From NCBI GenBank assembly GCA_030530605.1, contig JAUMUO010000005.1, positions 1 to 40,979 of the forward strand: a stretch of 40,979 bases of DNA. Direction: 5' to 3'. The translations under genes were made by a program, and so were the position numbers. Shown here one piece after another: positions 25,394 to 32,649 of this stretch. Below the pieces are notes generated by a model, which worked only from the letters and a program-made list of their open reading frames with translations, searched no databases and was not told where the DNA came from. Every line of letters starts with the position of its first letter. The stretch's first letter is position 1. The DNA comes from Candidatus Saccharimonadota bacterium (GTDB taxonomy: Bacteria > Patescibacteriota > Saccharimonadia > Saccharimonadales > Saccharimonadaceae).

Positions 25394-26398
25394 ATGAAGA
25401 AGCAGTCTCATCATCCAAATCAATCCAATCTTTTCGAGGGGCTTGAACAAGGTAGTCTCAAAGAAAAAAGCCCTCCTCCGAAGGAGGAGGGCGGGGCTTC
25501 GCCGCTTGCGGCGAAGCCCGTGGCGGTCCCTAGCTCAGAGACCACCACGACCCCCAAATATCGTTCCATCGGCAGCCAGAAACGTGCCGAGCGCGATATG
25601 TCTGCCCGCGAAGCTAGCAAAAGATACTACGAACGTAAGAAAATTGCTCTTGGTCTTGAAAAGAAAAACTACGACAAACTAGTCTTTGTCTACGGCAACG
25701 GTGCTCACCCCTGGTGGAAAGCCTTTAATCACTCTGCGATTATCTTTGAAAATGTAATTGCCCCGCAAATCAACGTCAGGGTGACCGCCCAGAGTGATAA
25801 AGATTTTGATCGTAAGGTTCAAGCTGAAAAGGTCGTCGCCTATCAAGACATTGAAGCCTTAAAGAGAAAACTTCGTGGTATCGATTGTCAAATTGAAGAC
25901 GTCCAGGATGAAGGCATCCAGATTTTTAAACTTAAAAAGGCCATAAGCGTAGAAGAATATAACCTTTATGCCCAGAGAGACCAAGAAATTGTAGAACGGG
26001 CCGGCAAACTTTTGATGGCGCACCTCGTAGACTCCGTGCTATACGCACGGCTTAAAACCCTATATGGTTTGGCATTAAATTCGACCCGCCGGATGAGCGG
26101 TGCCTCAAGGGAATTGGTTGGCAAAGACATAGAATTAGAGGCTAGAATGCTCATTTTAAAATATCGTCGCACCGCCAAACACGGCACCGACCCTTTAGAA
26201 TTATATGAGGAGATGTTAGATATCACCGGTGATTTAGATGGAAACCTCGCGGCGATTTTAGGCACTAGCACCGAAGACGACGCCAAAATTCTGGAAATGG
26301 CCGATAAAACAGCAGACGTCAAAGAGGAGATTTTACACCAAATTAAATTAATTAAAGTCAAACAAATCAACAAGGAGCACGGAGCCGAGGCAAAATGA
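25394..26398 (+). CDS. DGR accessory protein (MutS-like N-domain plus helical Avd-like C-terminal part, tentative)
   Basis: 334 aa between target and RT. Residues 1-60 are disordered, and 26-42 of these are encoded by two tandem perfect palindromes. Residues about 75-180 (SKRYYERKKIALGLEKKNYDKLVFVYGNG...KVVAYQDIEALKRKLRGIDCQIEDV) loosely resemble the MutS N-terminal mismatch-sensing domain, a fold reported in DGR accessory proteins called MSL. Residues about 185-330 are entirely helical and basic (YRRT, KLIKVKQINKEHG) and could be an Avd-like four-helix bundle that binds template RNA and RT. Both domain calls are by eye and uncertain. It overlaps the RT start by ATGA (26395-26398), so synthesis of the two is coupled; a role in cDNA synthesis or homing is expected. 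Confidence 0.6.
   Translation: MKKQSHHPNQSNLFEGLEQGSLKEKSPPPKEEGGASPLAAKPVAVPSSETTTTPKYRSIGSQKRAERDMSAREASKRYYERKKIALGLEKKNYDKLVFVYGNGAHPWWKAFNHSAIIFENVIAPQINVRVTAQSDKDFDRKVQAEKVVAYQDIEALKRKLRGIDCQIEDVQDEGIQIFKLKKAISVEEYNLYAQRDQEIVERAGKLLMAHLVDSVLYARLKTLYGLALNSTRRMSGASRELVGKDIELEARMLILKYRRTAKHGTDPLELYEEMLDITGDLDGNLAAILGTSTEDDAKILEMADKTADVKEEILHQIKLIKVKQINKEHGAEAK
25470..25519 (+). repeat. Two tandem perfect palindromes inside the accessory gene
   Basis: Hairpin 1: 10-bp arms 25470-25479 and 25483-25492 around GAA. Hairpin 2, one base later: 12-bp arms 25494-25505 and 25508-25519 around TT. Very GC-rich compared with the flanks, in frame, encoding a Pro/Glu/Gly/Ala linker. It resembles a palindromic mobile element inserted in a coding region. 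Confidence 0.75.
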
Positions 26399-27543
26399 TT
26401 AAGAATTATATGCCGACTTATTCTCGAAATGCCCTGAGATATATTCCCACCGGCGACGACGATCTTCCCAGGGCCTTTGACGAGTGTTTCCTGATGGCCC
26501 GACGTGGCAAAACCGATACAATGGACGAGCACCGCTTTGAGATTAATGCCACCGAGAATTTAAAGCAACTAGTTTTTGAGGTAGTTACAGAGGACTATCA
26601 TCCCACGTGTGGCAAGGCCTTTATCACCTACCATCCCGTTATTCGGGAGATTTTCGCGGCGCCGTTTCGGGACCGGGTCGTCCATCATTTTCTCTATGCA
26701 GTTAATGGTTTTTGGTGGGACGACCAATTCATCTATGATTCGTATTCCTGCCGGATGGGCAAGGGGACCTTGTTTGGTATTGAGCGGGTTCAACATTTCA
26801 TGAATAAAGCTACTCAGGGCGGCTCTAAAGAGGCTATTGTGGTGAAATTGGATATTTCTGGCTATTTTATGAGTATGCCACGCCCGATACTTTATCAAAA
26901 AGTTTTAGATGGTCTTGAAAAACAGTTTCCACATTGTGGCTATCTCTATGAGCTTTGCCGCTATCTTTGGCACGAAATCATTTTTGATGACCCCGTAGAC
27001 TGTGTCCGGTTGGCTGGGAACAAACATAATTGGGATGATTTACCGAAAAACAAGAGTCTATTTAACCAGCCAGATTTACAGGGAATCGTGATTGGTAATT
27101 TAACTTCCCAGCTACTCTCAAATATTCTCTTAAATGATTTTGATCACAAAATGCGTTTCGAATACGGTATTCCTTTTTACGGTAGGTATGTCGACGATAT
27201 GATTATGGTTATTCCAGTGAACGATTTCCCGCGGGTGTTTAAGTTAATCGAAAACGAATTTCCGACAGAACTTGCTAAAATTGGTCTAAAATTGCACCCG
27301 CATAAAATGTATATTCAGCCAGTGGTAAAAGGCGTGCCGTTTCTGGGGCAATTTGTTCATCAATATTACACCACGCCTTCCAAACGGATCAAAGGGAATT
27401 ATTATAGGACTGCTAAAGAAGTGGTGATGGGACTTAAAGACCCAGAAGCGATAATTTCCTATCACGGGATGGGTAAACATACAAAGCAAAAGAAACTAGA
27501 AGCCAAGATTTTTAAAGAAATGGGCTGGGAATATATCTGGTGA
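26395..27543 (+). CDS. DGR reverse transcriptase
   Basis: 382 aa. RT palm motifs in order: VVKLDISGYFMSM (motif A, catalytic D153), GIVIGNLTSQLLSNILLNDFDH (motif B, residues 230-251), FYGRYVDDMIMVIP (motif C, D267 and D268 of YVDD), LHPHKMYIQPVVKGVPFLGQFVH (motifs D/E). The IGNLTSQ form of motif B, in place of QGxxxSP, is a hallmark of DGR RTs and is linked to their adenine-specific infidelity. The short length and absence of maturase or endonuclease domains exclude a group II intron protein. It reads the template RNA encoded at 27840-27610 on the opposite strand. The ATG overlaps the accessory stop; an intrinsic terminator follows. Confidence 0.95.
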   Translation: MIKNYMPTYSRNALRYIPTGDDDLPRAFDECFLMARRGKTDTMDEHRFEINATENLKQLVFEVVTEDYHPTCGKAFITYHPVIREIFAAPFRDRVVHHFLYAVNGFWWDDQFIYDSYSCRMGKGTLFGIERVQHFMNKATQGGSKEAIVVKLDISGYFMSMPRPILYQKVLDGLEKQFPHCGYLYELCRYLWHEIIFDDPVDCVRLAGNKHNWDDLPKNKSLFNQPDLQGIVIGNLTSQLLSNILLNDFDHKMRFEYGIPFYGRYVDDMIMVIPVNDFPRVFKLIENEFPTELAKIGLKLHPHKMYIQPVVKGVPFLGQFVHQYYTTPSKRIKGNYYRTAKEVVMGLKDPEAIISYHGMGKHTKQKKLEAKIFKEMGWEYIW

Positions 27544-27555
27544 TTTTGTTTTGGT

Positions 27556-27586
27556 GGCCCCGGGGTCTTCAGGGAGGGCCTTTTTT
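27556..27586 (+). terminator. Intrinsic terminator of the DGR operon
   Basis: GGCCC (27556-27560) pairs with GGGCC (27576-27580), extended by inner C/G pairs, and is followed directly by TTTTTT. It ends the RT transcript before it can run antisense through the TR. Confidence 0.75.
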
Positions 27587-27609
27587 GTCTTGACGAGATG
27601 ATTTTCGCG

Positions 27610-27840
27610 TGGAAAGGCTGGGGGAGAACTCACTAACCCCGGACGCCCTACTGGGCCACGCACCTAACGGCAAAGCCGTTGTACTTGTTGTTGTTGTTCT
27701 GCGGGTTAACACTACTGGTATTTAGGTTCAAGTTGCGGCTGTTGTTGGTATTGTTGACGGTAGAAGACCACCAGTTGCCGTTCGAGCCGACGTTGTACAA
27801 CTGGGAACTGTTGTAGTTGCCGGAATAACCGAGCGCGGCT
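27610..27840 (-). repeat. DGR template repeat (TR)
   Basis: Inverted copy of the VR. Read on the minus strand it encodes an in-frame but start-less version of the target C terminus in which 18 codons are Asn (AAC or AAT); 16 of these and one Tyr codon are changed in the VR. AAY codons give wide amino-acid diversity on adenine mutation while avoiding stop codons, which is the signature of a DGR template. No similarity to the target gene continues upstream (27841 on), which excludes a simple gene duplication. Confidence 0.95.
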
Positions 27841-27971
27841 CCAAGGACAATAACACAACACCCACTAGGAACGCCCCGGGTAGTCCCGCCGAGCGCAACG
27901 AACAAGTGCATGTAAAAGAGATACTTACGGCCGCAGACGCCCCTCGGGGCGCTCGCGCCAATCTGCACAGG

Positions 27972-28008
27972 ACTTGAGTTATGAAGCACTCTGCCTCATA
28001 ACTCAAGT
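27972..28008. repeat. 13-bp perfect inverted repeat
   Basis: Arms ACTTGAGTTATGA (27972-27984) and TCATAACTCAAGT (27996-28008) around an 11-base spacer. There is no T-tract on either side, so it is not an ordinary terminator. It lies between the putative template-RNA promoter and the TR. Confidence 0.8.
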
Positions 28009-28169
28009 GTATCTCCCCTTTCCACAAAATAACCGGCCGAGCGGAAAGGTATTTTAAGTTACTCAGCGGAGGCCAGCCATCTCGCTTACTCTATTATGCC
28101 ACATCTGCTCTTTATTGTAGGGCTTAGGCTTGTTGTTGCTCTTTCGCATATGCCTAATTTTGGCAAGTC

Positions 28170-29798
28170 CTAAATCACTCTCGCCACTTCATCCAGCGTA
28201 GTTTCACCACGCAGAGCGGCGAGCACGCCCTTTTGCTCCAGGGTTAGCATCCCAGAAGCTTTGGCTGTGTCCTCAATCGTCTTAGTATTGATATCAGTAA
28301 TATCACCGCGGATAAACGAAGCGATTTCATCGGTCACCACCAGTTGTTCCATAATCACGGTGCGACCCTTATAGCCAAACGGATATTCGTCCGAAATCAC
28401 CGGTCGAGCCAAAGTAATATCAGAAAGATCGATATTATGGTCTCTTAAAACTTTTTCCGGCACGCCTTCAAACACCTTTTCAATATAACGCCGCGTCGTA
28501 TCGTCTGGGCGGTACATCTCTTTGTTATCGGCGAGTTTTCTAACTAATCTCTGCGCCACCACTAATCTAATCGAGCTGGAGAAAATCGGGTTTTGGCCAA
28601 TCATATCAATCATACGTGAGAAAGCGGCGGAAGTGGAATTGGCGTGGAAGGACGAAAGCACGAGGTGGCCAGTAATTGAGGCCTGAATCGCCGTGCGGGC
28701 GGTATCAGCATCGCGAATCTCGCCCACCATCACTACGTCCGGGTCAAGGCGAAGCACACTCCTAAGGCCGTCGGCGAACTCTTGTCCGGAAGTGGTATCA
28801 ATCGGGATTTGCGAAATGCCGGTAATACCGTATTCAATCGGGTCCTCTAATGTGATAATCTTTCGATCGGTGGAGTTTAGAGCATTCAAGATAGAATAGA
28901 GCGTGGTAGATTTACCAGAACCGGTCGGGCCAACCATCAAAACCAGCCCGCGGGGGTGAGAAATCACCTCGTCAATCTCGGCCCGCTCATCTTGAGAAAG
29001 GCCCAGCAAATCCAGGTTTAGCAAAGTTTCATCAAAGTTGAATAAACGTAGTACTGCGTCTTGGCCATACATAGTCGGGACGGTTTCAACACGGATGTTT
29101 AAGAGATGGGTCTTGCCGTCCCTCTCAATATCTTTTTGCATATGTCCAGACTGCGAAGTTTTGGCGGCGGTAGAAATCCCCGCGCGAGAAGAAAGTTCAC
29201 CCATAAAAATCCGGTAGCGGTCTTTGTCAATGTTGGCCACCGGGTGTAAAATACCGTCCACGCGCATCCGGATGCGAATTTTGTCGCGCATGTTCTCAAT
29301 GTGAATATCGGACGCACCGAGTTTATCGGCCTGGTCCAAAAGAAAATCAAAAACCTTGTCCGTGCTAACTTCGTTAAGGGTTTTAGAAACCTGCTCAATC
29401 GTTTCGGAGTCGCCCTCTTTGGCAATTTCAATATCTTCATAGACGGTTTCTTTCGGCGGGTCGTAGCGCAACATAAAAGTTTTGTAGGCGGAATTTGAAA
29501 TCAGGAAGAAATCGGCGCGCTCACCCTGCTCCTCGTAACTTCGACGCAAGTCGGCAATCACCGAGCGCGGAGTGTTGGCGGTAATCATAAACTGATAATG
29601 CTCGGCCCCACCACCTTTTTGAAGCGGCAAAATGTAATCTTTGTGCATCTGTTCTATATCAAGCAGCTCATATACTAAAGGAATTTCTTTTTCAAAACTG
29701 CGCGTATCAAGATACGGAAAGCCCAGAACTCTAGCCCGAGTGCGAGTGGACTCTTCTTCATTGTTCCGACGATTTATTTGAATTTGCGCCTCATCCAT
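28170..29798 (-). CDS. pilB: Type IV pilus assembly/secretion ATPase PilB/GspE
   Basis: 542 aa. Powers pilus extension or secretion. Walker A GPTGSGKSTT, Asp box (TLEDPIEYGITGISQ), His-box region SSFHANSTSAAFSR and Walker B region VVMVGEIRDADTARTAIQASITGH are all present, after an N-terminal domain of about 140 residues. The C-terminal tetra-Cys zinc motif found in many GspE/PilB proteins is missing: the segment after LVRKL has no Cys. An in-frame ATG at 29816 is rejected because the stretch between contains the TGC-TATAAT promoter; the -10 ends 6 bases before the ATG at 29798. Its 3' side faces the DGR template repeat. Confidence 0.93.
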   Translation of the reverse strand: MDEAQIQINRRNNEEESTRTRARVLGFPYLDTRSFEKEIPLVYELLDIEQMHKDYILPLQKGGGAEHYQFMITANTPRSVIADLRRSYEEQGERADFFLISNSAYKTFMLRYDPPKETVYEDIEIAKEGDSETIEQVSKTLNEVSTDKVFDFLLDQADKLGASDIHIENMRDKIRIRMRVDGILHPVANIDKDRYRIFMGELSSRAGISTAAKTSQSGHMQKDIERDGKTHLLNIRVETVPTMYGQDAVLRLFNFDETLLNLDLLGLSQDERAEIDEVISHPRGLVLMVGPTGSGKSTTLYSILNALNSTDRKIITLEDPIEYGITGISQIPIDTTSGQEFADGLRSVLRLDPDVVMVGEIRDADTARTAIQASITGHLVLSSFHANSTSAAFSRMIDMIGQNPIFSSSIRLVVAQRLVRKLADNKEMYRPDDTTRRYIEKVFEGVPEKVLRDHNIDLSDITLARPVISDEYPFGYKGRTVIMEQLVVTDEIASFIRGDITDINTKTIEDTAKASGMLTLEQKGVLAALRGETTLDEVARVI

Positions 29799-29819
29799 AC
29801 GGATATTATAGCACAACCT

Positions 29820-31925
29820 TTATACTTTGTTAATCACTGGAATCACAATTGGCGTATGCCCAGTAGCATCAAATAGAATATGCGAAACATCTTCCTTAAT
29901 CTCGTCTTTCAAGGTCTTTAACTCTGGGTCCACCTCGACGGACTTATCAATTTTCATCCGGAGATAATGGCGGATTTTGCCAATTAATTCCTCGGAATTA
30001 TCAAGGTAAATAAAGGCACGGGAGATAATGTCGGGGGTTTTAATCAGGCGGCCGGTCTTTTTAGAAACGGACAAAACTATCACAAAGATGCCCTCGCGGG
30101 AAATGTGGATACGGTCTTTGACCACCGCTTCGTGGACCTGTTGGTCGGCATCATCATAAAGCAAGTTGCCAGCGTGAACCCGACCGTTTTTACGGATGTG
30201 CTTATCTTTTGTAAGTTCTACAACATCACCATCATCTATCACAAGGATGCGCTCTTTCGGGATACCGATGACATTGTCGGCCATCTCGGCATTATGTTCT
30301 AGCATATAAAACTCGCCGTGATAAGGGATGTAATTGAGCGGCTTGGTGCGTTCCAAAAACTCTACGTGGTCTTCATAATAAGCGTGGCCGGAAAGGTGGA
30401 GCGGGCCGATAGAGTTAAGGTGGGTCTTGCCGTTTTGAATCACTTGTGTGCCTTCGCGGAGTAACCCGTCCACGGTGGAGACGACGTGTGGCTCGTTACC
30501 CGGAATTGGGTTTGAAGAGAACACCACTACGTCGGTCGCTTTAATCTTGATATATTTATGCGCACCAGTGACCATACGATTTAGAACGGCGTTCAATTCG
30601 CCCTGCGAACCGGTACAAATAATCGTGACTTTTTCATCCGGAAGTTTGACGATGTCTTCCATTTTGACGATGGTGTCTTTTGGCACCTTAATACACTTGG
30701 AACGAAGCGCGACTTCAACGTTGTTAATCATCGAAAAGCCGGAGAAGGCGACTTTGCGCCCACGCTTCGCGGCCTCTTGGAGAGCAAGTTCAATACGCGA
30801 AATCTGGGAGGAGAAACAGGAGATAATCACCCGGCCGTTGCCGTAATAATCCATAACTTTGCCGAAGCTTTCGCCGATTTCAAATTCGGTGTGTGGGTGA
30901 TGGCCGGGAGAGTCAATGTTAGTAGACTCGTTAAGCATCAGATCAATACCCTCATTTTTCACGATTTCGTCAATGCGCTCGTAATCGGCCTGGCGACCCA
31001 GCGGCTTAGACTCGTGGCGCCAGTCACCAGAAACGTAAATCACGCCGTTCGGAGTGCGCACTACAATGGCGGTGTTGCCAGGGATAGAGTGGAGCATATG
31101 AATAAACTCAACCGAGAAATGTTCAGAAACCTTGATGATTTCGTGTTTGAACGGGTCAACCGGAATATAATTCATCTCCGGCACATCTTCTAGCTCAGAC
31201 ATCTGCTTTTTAATCATACCGAGGGTAAAATCGGTGCCATAAATAGGAGTGGTAGGGTTGAACTGCGGGAGCAAGTGACGGCAGGCCCCGATGTGATCAA
31301 GGTGGGCGTGGGTGAAGCAAATGGCCTTAACCTTGTCGCGGTTGTCCTGGAGATATTTAATATCCGGAATCAAGTAGTTTACGCCCGGGTAATCATCACC
31401 GGCAAAGAGCACGCCCATATCAATTACCAGCATCTCGGATTTGTATTCGATGATAGTCATATTTTTACCAATACCAAATTCGCCGGTGCCACCCATCGGG
31501 ATGACACGTACCGCCTCCGGGTCGGGTCGGGCCTTTTTCAGTATCGCGTTCGTGACCTGCTGACCACCATAACCATTGTATTTAGATTTGTTGACCGGCA
31601 CACCGATGATGTGCTGAGTGGCCTGAGCGTTGACGTCTTGAGACAGCATCCGCTGGTGATGTACCATCTCGCCTTTACGAGTAGAGACAGAAAGGTTGAC
31701 TTTAAGAGGCTTCTCGGCCGGCGGGTTTTGCTTTTTGGCCTGCTTTTTAGCGGGCTTCTTGCCGGCTTTTTTAGCTTTGACCAATTTGGCATCTTTACCA
31801 CCAGGGGCGAAGTTGCTGTTGAAATTGCGATTCTGGGCTTCTTCGAAGCGCTTTCTAATATCTGGTAGACGTTCGGCACTCATTTTCATCAGGCGCTCAC
31901 GCCTTTTACTTTCTTGTTCGTTCAT
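29820..31925 (-). CDS. rnj: Ribonuclease J
   Basis: 701 aa. Metallo-beta-lactamase/beta-CASP ribonuclease with endo- and 5'-exonuclease activity in mRNA decay and rRNA maturation. The N-terminal 140 residues are an unusual Lys/Ala-rich extension (KKAGKKPAKKQAKKQ). The core has PMGGTGEFGIGKNMTIIEY, motif 2 FTHAHLDHIGA, ISGDWRH-like YVSGDWRHE, ESTNIDSPGHH and the beta-CASP HLSGHAYYEDH and IPYHGEFYM motifs. An upstream in-frame ATG at 31976 is less likely than 31925, which has AAAGGAG at ideal spacing. A TTTACA-17-TATAAT promoter (32051-32023) gives a UTR of about 90 bases. Confidence 0.92.
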   Translation of the reverse strand: MNEQESKRRERLMKMSAERLPDIRKRFEEAQNRNFNSNFAPGGKDAKLVKAKKAGKKPAKKQAKKQNPPAEKPLKVNLSVSTRKGEMVHHQRMLSQDVNAQATQHIIGVPVNKSKYNGYGGQQVTNAILKKARPDPEAVRVIPMGGTGEFGIGKNMTIIEYKSEMLVIDMGVLFAGDDYPGVNYLIPDIKYLQDNRDKVKAICFTHAHLDHIGACRHLLPQFNPTTPIYGTDFTLGMIKKQMSELEDVPEMNYIPVDPFKHEIIKVSEHFSVEFIHMLHSIPGNTAIVVRTPNGVIYVSGDWRHESKPLGRQADYERIDEIVKNEGIDLMLNESTNIDSPGHHPHTEFEIGESFGKVMDYYGNGRVIISCFSSQISRIELALQEAAKRGRKVAFSGFSMINNVEVALRSKCIKVPKDTIVKMEDIVKLPDEKVTIICTGSQGELNAVLNRMVTGAHKYIKIKATDVVVFSSNPIPGNEPHVVSTVDGLLREGTQVIQNGKTHLNSIGPLHLSGHAYYEDHVEFLERTKPLNYIPYHGEFYMLEHNAEMADNVIGIPKERILVIDDGDVVELTKDKHIRKNGRVHAGNLLYDDADQQVHEAVVKDRIHISREGIFVIVLSVSKKTGRLIKTPDIISRAFIYLDNSEELIGKIRHYLRMKIDKSVEVDPELKTLKDEIKEDVSHILFDATGHTPIVIPVINKV

Positions 31926-32022
31926 AAACTCCTTTTTCTTAATTTTTTTGCTTGCTGGCTCTAAGAACTTGAGCACGGCTCTAGCATTATCCCACGATAA
32001 TACAAGTAAATCTAGTATCTCT

Positions 32023-32064
32023 ATTATAGCAAACCGGACGGGTTTTGTAAAGATGTGTTATAAT
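32023..32064. promoter_or_regulatory. Divergent promoters of rnj (-) and tRNA-Leu (+)
   Basis: Minus: TTTACA (32051-32046), 17 bases, TATAAT (32028-32023). Plus: extended TGT-TATAAT at 32059-32064, 8 bases before the tRNA. The two regions interleave. Confidence 0.6.
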
Positions 32065-32072
32065 ATATTTAT

Positions 32073-32159
32073 CCCCGTGTGGCGGAATTGGTAGACGCGC
32101 TAGCTTCAGGTGCTAGTGTCCGCAAGGACGTGCTGGTTCGAGTCCAGTTGCGGGGACCA
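32073..32159 (+). tRNA. tRNA-Leu (CAG)
   Basis: 87 bases including the encoded CCA. Acceptor CCCCGTG pairs with TGCGGGG (two wobbles), discriminator A, D-arm GGCGGAATTGGTAGACGC, anticodon CAG at 32107-32109 in the TTCAGGT loop, long variable arm of a class II tRNA (GTGTCCGCAAGGACGT), T-loop GGTTCGAGTCC. All Leu features are present. Confidence 0.97.
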
Positions 32160-32169
32160 GTATTTTGGG

Positions 32170-32195
32170 AGGCGTGTAGCGCCTACCATTTTTTT
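32170..32195 (+). terminator. tRNA-Leu terminator
   Basis: AGGCG/CGCCT stem (32170-32174 and 32180-32184) with a 5-base loop, then a run of T starting at 32189. Confidence 0.65.
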
Positions 32196-32228
32196 CTTGA
32201 CAAAGTTTAGTATAAGCGTTATCATAAA

Positions 32229-32276
32229 AACATAGCAGGTCATATCAAACTAGGATTAGATATAACCCACTATGTT
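32229..32276 (-). terminator. Long two-part hairpin, possible terminator on minus strand
   Basis: Outer arms AACATAG/CTATGTT (7 bp), symmetric CA/CA internal loop, inner arms GGTCATATC/GATATAACC (9 bp, one wobble), 12-base loop. On minus it is followed by a T-tract (complement of 32226-32230), so it could terminate the 23-aa ORF transcript. On plus it would lie at the 5' end of any RNA from the 32197 promoter. Confidence 0.5.
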
Positions 32277-32296
32277 ATATAGGGTAGAAGCCCCGC

Positions 32297-32368
32297 TTAA
32301 CGGCGGGTCTTCTTAGTTAGGATGGTGATTTGGAATCTGCCGAAGTAAATCGTAAATCCTACTCTCAT
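32297..32368 (-). CDS. Possible 23-aa basic peptide
   Basis: ATG at 32368 preceded by GGAAGGAGG, 23 codons, TAA. The product begins MRVGFTIYFGRF and ends KKTRR: alternating hydrophobic residues suggest a beta hairpin with a basic tail. A GC hairpin overlaps the stop and the long hairpin terminator follows. A TATACT box lies upstream. No family is recognised; support is the ribosome-binding site plus terminator only. Confidence 0.4.
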   Translation of the reverse strand: MRVGFTIYFGRFQITILTKKTRR

Positions 32369-32649
32369 GTTTCCTCCTTCCGTCAGAAGAACCCAGAATA
32401 GAGCCTAGTATAATTCCCTCGCAGTCAAGTTCTTTTAAGCCCAGCCCACCTTAGGCGCCCGGACTTAGAGTTAAGCCTCTAACCCCACGTATCCAGTATA
32501 AGTCTATTTTGAAAAAACTTACAATCATAACCTTGATGATTTGGCGGAAATTACCTTAAGCTATAGAGATAAAGTTTGTGAAAATTACACACTCAAAGCG
32601 GATATGGTTCGATTAAGAAGAGAACGGGAACCTGTGTTATAATAATAAT

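Larger units (their letters stand above)
27541..28098 (-). ncRNA. Predicted DGR template RNA (minus strand, ends approximate)
   Basis: The adenine pattern requires that the RNA copied by RT be the minus-strand transcript of the TR. A TGTGG-CATAAT box at 28098-28093 (CCTACA 17 bases further upstream) is the best promoter, predicting a start near 28086. Upstream of the TR the RNA would carry a 13-bp perfect hairpin (27972-28008) and a 6-bp GC hairpin near 27938-27952. The 3' side would run at least into the GC hairpin that terminates the RT gene. Read-through from pilB is an alternative source. This 626-base stretch (27544-28169) holds no convincing protein gene. Confidence 0.55.
32160..32649. 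other. 490-base intergenic region with structured elements
   Basis: No long ORF. It contains the tRNA terminator, a plus-strand promoter-like TTGACA-17-TATCAT (32197-32225), the long hairpin at 32229-32276, a second hairpin at 32287-32314, the 23-codon minus-strand ORF, and an inverted repeat TTAGAG/CTCTAA near 32470. The last 100 bases before pgi show nothing until its -10. It could hold one or two small RNAs; I match none of tmRNA, RNase P RNA, SRP RNA or 6S RNA to it. Confidence 0.5.

Noticed and set aside
26395-27543. Group II intron maturase or retron RT
   Set aside because: No maturase or endonuclease domain, no intron RNA, and no retron msr/msd pattern. Motif B is the DGR form and a TR/VR pair is present.
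27648-27989. 113-aa minus-strand reading frame containing a copy of the target C terminus
   Set aside because: The frame is open because the TR mirrors coding sequence. Upstream of 27840 it has no similarity to the target, no ribosome-binding site and an implausible N terminus, so it is template RNA, not a protein gene or pseudogene.
29798-29816. Upstream ATG giving a 548-aa PilB starting MCYNIR
   Set aside because: Those codons translate the TGC-TATAAT promoter itself; the downstream ATG at 29798 is 6 bases after it. The same reasoning was applied to uvrD (MCYNGI) and to the small protein at 21597.
31275-31868. 197-aa plus-strand frame across RNase J
   Set aside because: Antisense shadow; RNase J motifs on the minus strand are unambiguous.
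32197-32276. Known housekeeping RNA (tmRNA, SRP RNA, 6S RNA, RNase P RNA)
   Set aside because: None of the conserved core motifs of these RNAs could be found, so it is left as an unassigned structured region.
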